Shown here: positions 31,711 to 42,322 of the stretch, piece by piece
Layout: every line of letters starts with the position of its first letter
How positions within the stretch are numbered: position 1 is the first letter of the stretch
NCBI GenBank assembly: GCA_018806915.1
Contig: JAGKQI010000091.1
Span: forward strand, 2,728,001 to 2,792,000
Origin: Phytophthora colocasiae
Lineage: Eukaryota; Oomycota; Peronosporomycetes; Peronosporales; Peronosporaceae
Direction of reading: 5' to 3'
Length of the DNA: 64,000 nt
Made by a program: the position numbers and the translations under genes
The notes under the pieces: generated by a model
The model's database searches: none
What the model saw: the letters and a program-made list of their open reading frames with translations, nothing else
What the model was told of the DNA's origin: nothing

Positions 31711-33612
31711 CTAGTAGTCGGTGTCGTCGTCCATTGATCGCCGGGTACTCCCCCTCTTCTGCTGAACAATTTTTCTCCGTAATTCATCGCTAAGGGAGTT
31801 ATAGCGGCCGAAATCTTCTCCTTCAAACTCGGAAGTGCCTTCATTACCCTTTGAGTCGCCATACTTGCCATAAGGAGAGTCGCGGCGTTTTATCGAGTCC
31901 CAAGGATTTACATTTGTTCGCCTTTGCCACTTAATGAAGAACTGAGAACCAATCACGGTGGCAACAGCCACTCCAACATAAACAAACACTGTCCACTGGA
32001 ACGCAGATACCTCACCTTTATCAGGGAGAAGGCTGTGAAATAGGGTAAGCTTGCTCTGCCCACTTATATTAGTGGAGATGAAAGTCATGTGGGATTCCAT
32101 TGCCCCCTCTGAAAACGCCATTGCAGAGATTCCACCCAATTGCTGGCATTCAGTCATGGCCACAACGCTTTGGGTGTTACAAAGACACATTCGTGACAGG
32201 GAAATGCCATTTCGCTGCGTTCTTGATACGTTGAAAACGGCGACGCCACGCACTCCAGCCGCAACAACGTACGTCTTCGTTGTTGCAAGCGATATTGGAG
32301 ATACATGAGAATGCTTGCTTACCATAGACCTTAAAAGCAGCTTGCATGCCTGAGCTTCAACTGGTAAACCTGCGTTGACTGAATACACGAAGACCTCACC
32401 ACGCTGAGTACCTGTGTACATAATGTCCGGGTGGATAGCGTCAAAAGCTATTGACGAGACATCTGCTGAGGAGCCTGGACATGAATGGAACACGGACCCT
32501 TGAGCTCGTGTCATTGAGGATACAAGCACACTCCTTCCGTTACTGAAAGCTAACATGTTTCGCCTCGTTTCCATTACTGAGATTGAGGCCTGTGTCTGCA
32601 TCTGGCGCAAACTCGTCCCATTGAACGCAAGAAAGTCGATAATTCCGTCATGTTTCGCCACTGCAACTACCAGTTGCCGAGAGGCTCTCGCGATAGCAAC
32701 AGCAGAAGCCTTAGAGGACAACTCCACCTGTCGATGGAGACTTACCCTTAGTTGATACTCCGGACCAGTTGAAATAGTGAACTGCGGTTCAGTCTTGCCA
32801 TCGACCCCACTCTCTGTTTCATCACTACTTTTGATTACGAGTAGAAACTCATATAAAGCAATAATTGGCGTATCATAAGTCACTACCAAACAAGGCTGGT
32901 CGTCTTGCAGCTCCAGTGAGATGTCCTTGATCCCATTCTTCTCTGTATCAACGCTCAGTAACAGCTCCGGTGTCGACGTGTAAAACTCGACCACACCGTC
33001 CTTATAAGCAACTGCAATCAACTCCATTGGACTTGTAGGTCGTATCTTCGTCATCTTCATATCCGCCACGTCCCCTTTCAATTTGATCGTCGCACTCTCC
33101 ACAAAGTACGTGGCAAATTCTCGACCTGTCTCGGCAGCTACAGTATCAACAATTGTGGCGTCTAGTTTCCTGTCAATGACGTCCCCAATATCCACACGCC
33201 TTCTTCTCGTCATATCTCCTACTTCTTCCTCTGGCTTCTTCTCCTGTTGCTCCTGTAGCCAAACGTTACGCATATCTTGCAGCACCTGTAGCTTCTTCTC
33301 CTGCAATTTCACCATTTGGTCTACAGCTGCCAGTTCTCGCTGTAACGTCGTCATCACAGCCTTCACAGTATCATCCTCTTGAAAATCCGAAATTATCTGC
33401 GTTTCCGATGGATTTCCAGCGTCAGGTTTATCAACAATTATTCCATTTCCTCTCAGTGGGTCATGTATTGATGCCTCTAGTGGTCCGTTTCCAACAAGAA
33501 TGGAGCTGTCAGCACTCAGTGCAACCTCGATCTCTCTCGCATCAATTAGAAACGTCCCAAGGGCCAGTACATGCAGTAGAAGCAGCGCAATAACCTGCTG
33601 TAACACGCCCAT
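31711..33612 (-). CDS. Type I membrane protein with beta-propeller-like luminal domain (633 aa)
   Basis: Single exon from ATG 33612 to stop at 31711. The N-terminal signal peptide is QQVIALLLLHVLALGTFLID, with predicted cleavage before REIEVALS. Residues about 80-130 form a coiled coil (LQRELAAVDQMVKLQEKKLQ). The next 380 residues are beta-rich with repeated blade-like units, for example LIAVAYKDGVVEFYTSTPEL, LVVAVAKHDGIIDFLAFNGT and IMYTGTQRGEVFVYSVNAGL. This suggests a WD40/PQQ-type propeller facing the lumen. One transmembrane helix (TVFVYVGVAVATVIGSQFFI) is followed by a basic and acidic cytoplasmic tail of about 75 residues. The layout fits a secretory-pathway or cell-surface protein. 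I do not recognise the family. Confidence 0.75.
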   Translation of the reverse strand: MGVLQQVIALLLLHVLALGTFLIDAREIEVALSADSSILVGNGPLEASIHDPLRGNGIIVDKPDAGNPSETQIISDFQEDDTVKAVMTTLQRELAAVDQMVKLQEKKLQVLQDMRNVWLQEQQEKKPEEEVGDMTRRRRVDIGDVIDRKLDATIVDTVAAETGREFATYFVESATIKLKGDVADMKMTKIRPTSPMELIAVAYKDGVVEFYTSTPELLLSVDTEKNGIKDISLELQDDQPCLVVTYDTPIIALYEFLLVIKSSDETESGVDGKTEPQFTISTGPEYQLRVSLHRQVELSSKASAVAIARASRQLVVAVAKHDGIIDFLAFNGTSLRQMQTQASISVMETRRNMLAFSNGRSVLVSSMTRAQGSVFHSCPGSSADVSSIAFDAIHPDIMYTGTQRGEVFVYSVNAGLPVEAQACKLLLRSMVSKHSHVSPISLATTKTYVVAAGVRGVAVFNVSRTQRNGISLSRMCLCNTQSVVAMTECQQLGGISAMAFSEGAMESHMTFISTNISGQSKLTLFHSLLPDKGEVSAFQWTVFVYVGVAVATVIGSQFFIKWQRRTNVNPWDSIKRRDSPYGKYGDSKGNEGTSEFEGEDFGRYNSLSDELRRKIVQQKRGSTRRSMDDDTDY

Positions 33613-33835
33613 ATCCCCTCCGTCGCTTCAAGATTGACCTCACCCAGTGCGGGTTGTGAATGATGGTTTTTTTTCGTGGGAGAGTGTACAACATCTATCA
33701 CCGAATTATCTGTTCACGTCACAAAACGTTTAGTACTTTGTGTTGGAAGGTCGGCACATGCGTGTCATTAGAGGAAAAAGGATCAAGGCCACTGCACGTC
33801 ACTAGAGTCTGTACAAGCGGTTAGTCAGCGTCAAT

Positions 33836-35227
33836 ATGAACGGACAGTATGCGGAAGAGGAGCAGGATATGGGTGTGGAGGAGCACGAGATGGTATGGCA
33901 TGTGTCGAGAGCTGTACTGGAGTTTGTATGGTGAACTGCAACTTTTCGCTGACCATCACTCTTGGTTTATTATTTCCATTTTGTAGCAAGGTCCACGTCT
34001 CGTGAATATACTGGAGCAGGCAGGAATCAATGCAACGGACGTCAATAAGCTCAAGGAAGCGGGTATGCACACAGTGGACGCTGTGGCTATGGCCACCAAG
34101 AAGCAGCTCGTTGGTATTAAAGGCATCAGTGAAGTTAAAGCCGAGAAGATGCTAAAGGCTGCACGGGAAATGGTTAATGTGGGCTTCACAACGGTGAGAT
34201 GTGTGTTTAAAGGCTGCAGTTCCATGCATTTATTACTTCTTTTTTTTACTGACACTGTTTATCTTGTAGGCTGCTGATGTATTGGAGAGCAGGAAAGATT
34301 TAATTACGCTGTCGACAGGGTCCAATGCCGTGGACGAGCTGTTAAAAGGTGGCGTCGAAACAGGGTCGATTACAGAATTGTTTGGAGAGTTCCGAACGGG
34401 AAAGACGCAGCTGTGTCACCAGCTCTGCGTGACATGCCAACTGCCGGTAGATCGTGGAGGTGGCGAGGGCAAGGCACTGTATATTGACACGGAAGGCACG
34501 TTCCGTCCGCAGAGGTTGCAAGCCATTGCAGAAAGATATGGACTTGATGGAGACAGCGTCCTGGAGAACGTGGCATTTGCACGCGCTTACAATTCGGAGC
34601 ACCAGATGCAGCTGCTGATTCAAGCGTCGGCCATGATGGCAGAGTCACGATTCGCTCTGGTGATTGTTGATAGTGCAACGGCATTGTTCAGAACAGATTA
34701 CTCGGGGCGTGGGGAATTGGCAGCTCGACAACAGGAGCTGGCGAAGTACGTTGGGAGCTTTGAGACTGCACTACATTAGTTGTTCTTATACGTTTGTGTT
34801 GTTTGTACCAGATTCCTGCGAGCACTCACAAGAATGGCTGATGAGTTTGGTGTTGCAGTCGTGATCACAAACCAGGTTTACTACCATCGCATCTGCTAAT
34901 ACGAGGAAAGAGATTTACCGTTTTGCTCAACGTGTATTACTGTCTGCTAGATGACTGCAAATCCGGACTCTGGTATGTTCGCTAAGGACCCACTCCAGCC
35001 CATTGGTGGTAATATCATGGCACATGCGTCTTGCACCAGGTACGCCGCACCGCCAATGTGTAGTTTAACTTTGCTGACATGGCTGTGTGTGCTTTTACAA
35101 CAGACTTCGCCTAAAGAAGGGTCGCGGCGAGAACCGCGTAATGAAGGTGGTAGATTCCCCCATTTTACCCGAGTCGGAGGCTATCTACTCCATCACCGAG
35201 CAAGGCATTCAGGACGAGCTCAACTAG
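33836..35227 (+). CDS. RAD51: RAD51-family recombinase, 6 exons, 338 aa
   Basis: Exons are 33836-33892, 33987-34193, 34270-34745, 34812-34875, 34951-35039 and 35104-35227; introns have GT/AG ends and the sum is divisible by three. The N-terminal helix-hairpin-helix domain contains [20 protein letters not shown] and [14 protein letters not shown]. Walker A is [10 protein letters not shown] and Walker B is [11 protein letters not shown], followed by [19 protein letters not shown] and VAVVITNQ. The C-terminal part is [19 protein letters not shown] then [21 protein letters not shown]51 forms filaments on ssDNA in nuclear homologous recombination. GELAARQ and the C-terminus point to RAD51, while TNQMTANP recalls DMC1, so orthology needs a tree. 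The gene looks intact. Confidence 0.9.
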
Positions 35228-35636
35228 CGATAATTCGCGGGAGAACATTTGTCAATTCCAACATGCTGCCACCGCGTTCTTCGTCTCTTGAAAGCAGTTC
35301 TCAACGTCAAATGACAATAAGGCCTTACTGGCTGGCTGTTCATCAAGAAATTCTGAGGTTTTCACCCACTGCACTCGGCAATTGACGTTATCGATGTACC
35401 AATGGATAACTAATACAACAGTCACTACCACCATACCTAGTTTGACTTTTCACTCATTAAGGCCTTTGACCTTTGCACGGTCACGAAGTTCGCGTCACGA
35501 GCGGCAGCCTAACAATTCTCATCGAGATCCTGACGCACGCGCATTGGCAAAACTGGGGCTCCACTTGATCTTTTCTCCACGCGTACGATGATGATGATCC
35601 CGCTGCAGCGAGCGTTGCTATCAGTCTTCTTCAATT
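35228..35636. other. Intergenic, no gene seen
   Basis: Downstream flank of the RAD51-family gene up to the Copia target site. No coding or RNA feature noticed. Confidence 0.5.
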
Positions 35637-35641
35637 GCCTC

Positions 35642-35920
35642 TGTTGAGGTTAGGGCTCGTTCACAGGGACCACCTCTACACCGTGTCTTCTATAAACTAA
35701 TAATGAAGAGGCACGGTACTTTTGACTCTAATAAATAATGTACTAAAATGTCTGTGACATCAGTACGATGAATGGTAGCGGCAATTCTAGACTACGTTTC
35801 TGAATGCCGCATACTATTTTCTACTGAGTAGCTATCTACTTTCTTAAACATTAATCTTACTTCTTCTTTTTCTCTCTTCTACCCTACTTCCTTCAAGCTG
35901 CGCCCAAGTTCCCCGCAACA
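35642..35920 (+). repeat. Copia 5' LTR (279 bp)
   Basis: Begins TGTTGAGG and ends CCGCAACA. It contains TATAAACTAATAATG near 35690 and a pyrimidine-rich tract before its end. It ends directly against the primer binding site. Confidence 0.95.
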
Positions 35921-35932
35921 GGTTATGAGCCC
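35921..35932 (+). promoter_or_regulatory. Copia primer binding site overlapping the start codon
   Basis: GGTTATGAGCCC is complementary to the anticodon stem-loop of initiator tRNA-Met (GGGCTCATAACC), the half-tRNA priming mode used by several Copia elements. The ATG of the polyprotein (35925) lies inside it. Confidence 0.75.
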
Positions 35933-38900
35933 TCAGCAAGCCTCAAGTGACGACTTCCCCCGACTCTCTGGTGCTAAGAATTTTGACGTCTGGAAGGCCC
36001 GAGTCAGTGCATCGCTCGATGGCAAGCATCTGCTCGGTTTCGTCACCAAGAAGGATTACAATGGGGTCAGTGAAGACGAAGATGAAGACTCCGACGACGA
36101 CCTGGCTGAGTCCGACGACGACGAAGCTGCCTCCAAGCCAAGTTCTCCGGCTGGCATCGACTCGGATGAGGTCGACTTCGAGGACAGCTCGGATGAGCTG
36201 CAGCCCAGCGACGGCGACGACACTCCGCCATCAAAGAAAACCAAGCGCGCTGATCTTCCCATCGTTCGCCCGTTTGCTGAGCGCGACGCCAGCCGGGATC
36301 GTAAACAAGTCAAGCGACGCAAACCTACACCGCCGTCTGCTCGACACCTTCGTCGTATGGAAGCGCAAACCAAGGCTTTCCTGATGAAGACGATGGATGA
36401 TACTCATATCCGTCTTGTCAAGAACCTGACAACGGCCTTCGACATCTTTCAGGCCATCTGTACCAAGTACGAGGGTGCGGCCTTTCATGGCGACCCCTAC
36501 TTCATCCAGCATTTCCTTATGGAGATCAAGTACGAAGAAGGCGGTGATCTGACCAGCTTCTTCCTTGAGCTGGAAAACGCGATGAAAGCCGCGTCTGAAG
36601 CAACCGAGTCTCCCTTGACCGATGGACAGAAGTCATTATACCTGTTCCACTCGATGCCAAAGACTTGGAAGGATGATCTCCGAGTTTGGAAAGGTGTGCG
36701 GAAGTATATCCCGTACGATGAACTCAAGATGAGTATTGAGACCAAGGTTCGCGAGATCCAAGCTCAAGAACGTTACAGCCGCATCAAAGGGACACCTGAG
36801 AGTCTATCAACTCAGGCTGAACGGGCCCTCATTGCTCCTTCTCAGGATTCCGCGTTGGCCGCTCAAGCATCTGTCCCAGTTGATGTCTGCAGCTACTGTC
36901 AGAAACCACGTCACAACATCCGTCAGTGCCGTACTCTGCAGAAGGACTTACGTGATGGATGTGTCAAGGCAGGCACTGTTCTTCCTGCCAACTTCGAGTT
37001 ACGAGGTCCCAACAACTACCGGTCGCATCCTTACAACAACAACAACAAAGGGCGATCTGGACGTGGAGGTGGATCATGGCACCAAAATGGTCGCGGCGGT
37101 CGTGGTGGTGGACGTGGCCGCGGTAACTACGGTGGAAATCGCAACAACGGCAACAACAACGGCAACAACAACGGCAACAACAACGGCAACAACAACAATG
37201 GCAACAACAACAACAAATCCTCTCGTCGCGATGAAGGTGGATACGATCAGTCACGCCGCAAAGAGACCCTGATTGCAGTTGTGTCGAATGTACAAACGGC
37301 TGCATCCGCTATCAGTCTCACGGCGCAACCTAGCCAGGACTTTGATTTCAGCTGGACGATTGACTCAGGTTGCAGCAGCCACGTCACGCAACATGTGGAA
37401 TGGTTCAAGACTAAAACACCTGCAAGCGGAGGCATCACTGTCGGTGGAAAATCGCAAGTACCTATCGAAGCTATTGGTACTGTAGAGCTCCAGATCACGG
37501 ACTCCAAGGGCCAACTGCGGACGCTAACGCTTCACGATGTCCTCCTTGCGCCGAAACTGCAGTACAACCTGCTGTCAGTCGCTGCCGCTGTCGACGATGA
37601 CTTCCGTTTTGGCTTTAAACGTACTATGTGTACTGTCCAAACAAACCACCGCTTCTCGATCAAGGCGATGAAATCCGCGACATCGAAGCTCTACCAATTC
37701 GAAGCCTCTCCACTGCCGAAGGCCGAAGCTCACGTGGCTACCACAGGTAAGCCGACTCGACTCATGCTACTACACAAACGTCTTGGTCATCCTAACATCC
37801 GTGTTTTACAGGCACTCACTAAAGACCAAGCTCTTCATGGACTGGATGCACCAGCTGTAGTTAGACCAGATTCTTTCTTTTGCACAGCATGTACTTACGC
37901 GAAGTCACACCGCGCTCCTTTTCCATCCAATAGACATGTTGAACGCTCTACTAGCCCCTTACATAAAGTTCACTCTGATATTTGTGGCCCTCTTCCCGTC
38001 CCTAGCCTTGGCGGCTGCCGCTACTTCGTCGTATTCATTGACGACTTCAGTCGCTACATGTTTACCTATCCGATGAAGGCACGTAGTGAACTCTACTCAT
38101 GCTACAAAGACTTTCGCATGAAAGCTTTGAACATATTCCGAAGTGATGTTCATACTCTTGAATATCTCTTGCCACCGCCAGATGTGGACATCCAGGCCTT
38201 ACAGGCTGACAACGCTAAAGAGTACGAGAAACTGGGACGCGTTATTTTTTCTAAGTATGGAACGCACGCTCAATTTACCAATGCTTATACACCACAACAG
38301 AATGGTGTTGCGGAACGCCGCATGCGCACAATCATGGAACGTGTACGAGCGCTACTGTTAGATGCCTCGCTCCCCAAACCACTCTGGGCAGAATGTGTTA
38401 CACATGTTACGACACTCCTCAACATGACACCAAGCGCTAACACACAGGATTGCACACCGTTTGAGTTGTGGTACAATCGAAAGCCGACTGTTCAATATCT
38501 GAAAGTGTTTGGCTGTGCTGCGTATGTCCATATCAACGACATCTACAGGGACAAACTTGATCCCCGTGCCAAACTGTGTATCTATTTCGGAATTCCCGAG
38601 CACAAGAAAGGATATCGACTCATGGATGTCAAAACCCATGGTGTCGTTTACAGTCGAGATGTGGTTTTCAATGAGATCGACTTTCCGACTATTGAAAATA
38701 TTGAGGTAACGTCGGGACCGCTCCAGCTACCGGATCACCTAACTGAAGCGCCTATTATTGCTGACGAACTTCCAGCATTTGTTCCATCGGAAACACAAGC
38801 CTATCCATCCCAGCCTGAATCTCCAGGTATTTCAGTTGTAGAACCACAATCTGCATCTACTTCCGCTTCGAACCAGCTTCCTTCTCTTGGGGAGGCTCTG

Positions 38901-40685
38901 GAACGTGGCGTCTTGACATACTCTTTTGTTACGGAGACGCCGTCACAACCGTCGACCACAAGTGTAAAACGCCCACGGTATGACGAAGAAATCAATCTAG
39001 GCGCGTTAAACTCCCTTGAAGACATCCAGGAAGTCGAGGAACGCACATGTCTTGTTCTTAGCCTACTTGCAATTCGTCATGTGCCGGAACCAAAAACGTA
39101 CCATGCGGCGATGCGCTCGTCTTATGCAAATAAGTGGCACGCAGCTGCTGACTCGGAATACCAGTCCCTAATGACCAACCAGACGTGGATCCTGGTACCT
39201 CCTCCCAATAACCGCAAAGTACTCCAAAACCAGTGGGTCTTTGTTGTTAAATACACTGGCTCAGGAGAAATCGATCGCTTTAAAGCTCGGTTAGTTATCA
39301 AAGGCTTCTTACAGCGATATGGCGTTGATTACGATGAGATATTTGCCCCCGTCATCCGTATGGAAGTCCTACGCCTGCTACTAACGATTGCAGCTCTTCT
39401 TGATTTTGAAATTCACCAGATGGATGTCAAGACAGCGTTTCTCAACGGAACCCTTGACGAGGAAATATATATGAAACAACCAGAAGGGTTTGTAGTTCCT
39501 GGAAAGGAAGGCCTCGTTTGTAAACTTCTCAAAAGTCTTTACGGTCTCAAACAGGCACCTCGTATCTGGTATCAAACCTTGTCCGCTTTCTTGGAAAGCC
39601 TTGGATTCCACAAACTGATTAAAGATCGATGTGTTTTCATGGCAACACTCGAAGGCGAGACATGTTACGTAGCAGTCTATGTTGATGACTTACTGATCAT
39701 TGCACCAACTGTCAACCTCGTATGTCAGATCAAATCTGCCTTGAACAAAAGATTCTCAATGACAGATTTAGGGAAGGTGAAGTACATTCTCGGCTGGTCA
39801 ATCGAACGAAACCGCGAAGCCCGAACGATATTTATCCACCAACGCAAGTATGCACGCACAGTGTTAGATCGCTTTAAAAACCTTGTAACATATCCAGTGG
39901 CAACTCCATCAGACCGTAATGCCAAACTTACAACTCAAATGCAACCAAAGACACAACTTGAAAAAGAGCAAATGGAAGGTATTCCCTACCGTGAAGTTGT
40001 AGGTAGTGTCATGTATCTCATGGTTGGCACAAGACCCGATCTAGCATTCTACATGCGCGATGTCAGCCAATTCCTTGCTAATCCTGGACAGGAACATTGG
40101 AAAGCAGTGATTAGAGGGCTTAAGTACCTCTCAGGAACAGACGACCTTGGTCTCTTACTGGGAGGGTCAAAGTTGGTCAATGCAGCAAACCTTGCAGACC
40201 ACCTCACGGCGTACACTGATTCAGACTATGCCAATTGCCCTGACACAAGACGCTCTGTTGGTGGCTACATCACTATGGTAGACCACAGCCCAATCTCCTG
40301 GCTTTCGAGGAAGCACCACACAGTTGTGCTCTCGACAACAGAAGCAGAATACATTGCACTATGTCACTGCATGCAGAAGTTAATTTTTCTTAAGCTACTG
40401 CTCAAAGAACTTGGATTCTTAACCTCAAAAGCAGTCAAGATTCAAGAAGACAATCAAAGCTGTATTAAGATCTCGAATAATCCGGAATTACACGGGAGAT
40501 CAAAGCATATTGATATTCGATATCATTTTGTACAAGAGAAGGTTGAGCGACATGAATTTAGTATTGTATACTGCAACACCAAATCAATGGTAGCAGACAT
40601 TTTTACTAAAGCGCTTGATAAGCATCAATTTCGAGACTTAAGAAACAAGTTAGGTATGCACTCTCTTGCTAAACTTAACAGTTAA
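35925..40685 (+). CDS. Copia Gag-Pol polyprotein, intact (1586 aa)
   Basis: One uninterrupted frame from ATG 35925 to TAA 40683. Gag occupies about residues 1-450. It has an acidic Asp/Ser-rich insert near 45-105, a zinc knuckle CSYCQKPRHNIRQC at about 322, and a Gly/Arg- and Asn-rich tract at 375-430. The protease active site is TIDSGCSSH (about 480). Integrase starts with LLHKRLGHPNIR and CTACTYAKSHR (HHCC zinc site). It then has HSDICGPLPV, LQADNAKEYEKLG and QQNGVAERRM, which supply the DDE triad to about residue 791. Reverse transcriptase has KTAFLNGTLDEEIYMKQPEG and the catalytic YVDDLLII at about 1251. RNase H has AYTDSDYANCPDTRRSVGGY (about 1427), LSTTEAEYIAL and the C-terminal RSKHIDIRYHFVQE. 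Together with the young LTRs this suggests a recently active element. Confidence 0.95.
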   Translation: MSPQQASSDDFPRLSGAKNFDVWKARVSASLDGKHLLGFVTKKDYNGVSEDEDEDSDDDLAESDDDEAASKPSSPAGIDSDEVDFEDSSDELQPSDGDDTPPSKKTKRADLPIVRPFAERDASRDRKQVKRRKPTPPSARHLRRMEAQTKAFLMKTMDDTHIRLVKNLTTAFDIFQAICTKYEGAAFHGDPYFIQHFLMEIKYEEGGDLTSFFLELENAMKAASEATESPLTDGQKSLYLFHSMPKTWKDDLRVWKGVRKYIPYDELKMSIETKVREIQAQERYSRIKGTPESLSTQAERALIAPSQDSALAAQASVPVDVCSYCQKPRHNIRQCRTLQKDLRDGCVKAGTVLPANFELRGPNNYRSHPYNNNNKGRSGRGGGSWHQNGRGGRGGGRGRGNYGGNRNNGNNNGNNNGNNNGNNNNGNNNNKSSRRDEGGYDQSRRKETLIAVVSNVQTAASAISLTAQPSQDFDFSWTIDSGCSSHVTQHVEWFKTKTPASGGITVGGKSQVPIEAIGTVELQITDSKGQLRTLTLHDVLLAPKLQYNLLSVAAAVDDDFRFGFKRTMCTVQTNHRFSIKAMKSATSKLYQFEASPLPKAEAHVATTGKPTRLMLLHKRLGHPNIRVLQALTKDQALHGLDAPAVVRPDSFFCTACTYAKSHRAPFPSNRHVERSTSPLHKVHSDICGPLPVPSLGGCRYFVVFIDDFSRYMFTYPMKARSELYSCYKDFRMKALNIFRSDVHTLEYLLPPPDVDIQALQADNAKEYEKLGRVIFSKYGTHAQFTNAYTPQQNGVAERRMRTIMERVRALLLDASLPKPLWAECVTHVTTLLNMTPSANTQDCTPFELWYNRKPTVQYLKVFGCAAYVHINDIYRDKLDPRAKLCIYFGIPEHKKGYRLMDVKTHGVVYSRDVVFNEIDFPTIENIEVTSGPLQLPDHLTEAPIIADELPAFVPSETQAYPSQPESPGISVVEPQSASTSASNQLPSLGEALERGVLTYSFVTETPSQPSTTSVKRPRYDEEINLGALNSLEDIQEVEERTCLVLSLLAIRHVPEPKTYHAAMRSSYANKWHAAADSEYQSLMTNQTWILVPPPNNRKVLQNQWVFVVKYTGSGEIDRFKARLVIKGFLQRYGVDYDEIFAPVIRMEVLRLLLTIAALLDFEIHQMDVKTAFLNGTLDEEIYMKQPEGFVVPGKEGLVCKLLKSLYGLKQAPRIWYQTLSAFLESLGFHKLIKDRCVFMATLEGETCYVAVYVDDLLIIAPTVNLVCQIKSALNKRFSMTDLGKVKYILGWSIERNREARTIFIHQRKYARTVLDRFKNLVTYPVATPSDRNAKLTTQMQPKTQLEKEQMEGIPYREVVGSVMYLMVGTRPDLAFYMRDVSQFLANPGQEHWKAVIRGLKYLSGTDDLGLLLGGSKLVNAANLADHLTAYTDSDYANCPDTRRSVGGYITMVDHSPISWLSRKHHTVVLSTTEAEYIALCHCMQKLIFLKLLLKELGFLTSKAVKIQEDNQSCIKISNNPELHGRSKHIDIRYHFVQEKVERHEFSIVYCNTKSMVADIFTKALDKHQFRDLRNKLGMHSLAKLNS

Positions 40686-42116
40686 GCCTACTTTAAAATA
40701 CACGATAAATTTCATCATTTCATATATTACTTCACAACTAATAAAGAGTCACGTAGTAACATGAGTTTTTCCCTTTAAGAACTTTAACAGTAAAAGGTTT
40801 TCTCATTTACTTACGGTAAGGTTTTATACTCAAAGAGTTTTCCCTGGCACACAGCCGCCAAATTTACATTTACTTTTACACAAAAACAAAACGTGAAGAA
40901 ACAAGAATGAAAATATATTTAGAACTTAATCAAAAAGTACAACCGCTGACGAACTGGACAAAGTCGTTTCTGCGACCTCCATTGACCAACTTGTCGACAA
41001 ATTTACAGCGTCCTCAAAATCCGTCCTCAACAAGCAGTTAATACGGACACTTCTTACGTCGACGCTGTCGCTCGGTTATGGACCCTTTTGGCGAAAGGTG
41101 GCCGGTGGTCGACGGGATTGAATGCTGCGTCGAAATTCGGCACTGTTAACGCCGTAGTCGTTGACTCGGTGTATGTAGATGGACTTGTAGCAGATGAAAA
41201 ACCTGCTCCGAGGTCGAAATCGAGCCTGTAGTTGTCTCCGTAACCGTAGCCATTCTTGATGTATCAGTTGGATTGAAACTTGTAAAAGTTGCCTTTGAAA
41301 TATATTCCATAGTTGCTACAGTCCTTACGGGCAACCTGTGCTGACCGATGCATGATCTCTGAAGCTGGCGTTTAATAACTGAGCCCCAGACCAATCTGCA
41401 CGGTCACCACGGTCACCAGTACGGTACAGTAGGTTGTACGAAGTGCCGAGCTCTGGAAATGCTGCACAGGGTCGAATGGCTCTCTTCCTTACGCTGGCGA
41501 AGTTCTTCAGACGCAGGAGACGCTGGACTGGCCCCAGGAGCTTATGTACTTGACTTGGAAACGCTGTGCACGCTGAGAAAGGGCTGTGATGCTTCGGAGT
41601 GAGATGAATTGAAAATGAGCTCTACAGTCTTTCATAACATAGCAAGTAGCCTTTGCCTAACTGCAGAGAGCACGTGAAGACCTGATGGCACCTTTTCAAC
41701 ATGCGTTTCTTAAACGCTTGGCCTCTGTAGATGTAGTAGCCTACGTTGCCACGCACGTGCAGATAAGACAACCACATGTATTATATAACTTCAACAATTG
41801 TACCCTCATAATTTATGACTGTCAAAACTAATTTGTTTTGAACATTTGGCTCACTTTCTATTCTGCCACCTGGTGCACAGGTGGCCAGATGATGATTTGG
41901 ACTCCGCCTCGCCAGAAAACCACCCTGGCGAGGAGAGTCCAAATCCGGTCTCCGTTTGGCCGTAGGGCCTCTAGGAGCTTCAAAAACGAAAAATACTTGA
42001 TTTCGTGTAGCCATTTTGTGAATTGACTGAACACTTTTAACAGGGTTTTAACAGACCAATCAAAACACGTATATTTTATTATCCAATGATGTTCCCTGAT
42101 GTCGATCCAGGGAGGC
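40686..42116 (+). other. Long 3' non-coding region of the Copia element
   Basis: 1.43 kb between the polyprotein stop and the 3' LTR, much longer than usual for Copia. No gene-like frame has motifs. Two stem-loops stand out near the end: GCCACCTG/CAGGTGGC around 41865-41885, and TTGGACTCC...GGAGAGTCCAA around 41895-41945. The sequence just before the LTR (CCAGGGAGGC) is the likely polypurine tract. Confidence 0.6.
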
Positions 42117-42322
42117 TGTTGAGGTTAGGGCTCGTTCACAGGGACCACCTCGACACCGTGTCTTCTATAAACTAATAATGAAGAGGCACGGTACTTTTGA
42201 CTCTAATAAATAATGTACTAAAATGTCTGTGACATCAGTACGATGAATGGCAGCGGCAATTCTAGACTACGTTTCTGAATGCCGCATACTATTTTCTACT
42301 GAGTAGCTATCTACTTTCTTAA

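Noticed and set aside
35228..35636. Plus-strand frame at 34951-35385 running on from RAD51 exon 5
   Set aside because: It is the unspliced read-through of RAD51 exons 5 and 6 in a shifted frame; the spliced frame explains the coding signal.
36056..36373. Ser-rich minus-strand frame opposite the Copia gag
   Set aside because: Antisense shadow of the Asp/Ser-rich gag codons.
36964..37305. Cys-rich minus-strand frame opposite the Asn-repeat tract
   Set aside because: Poly-Cys arises from the complement of GTT/AAC triplets; a shadow, not a metallothionein-like gene.
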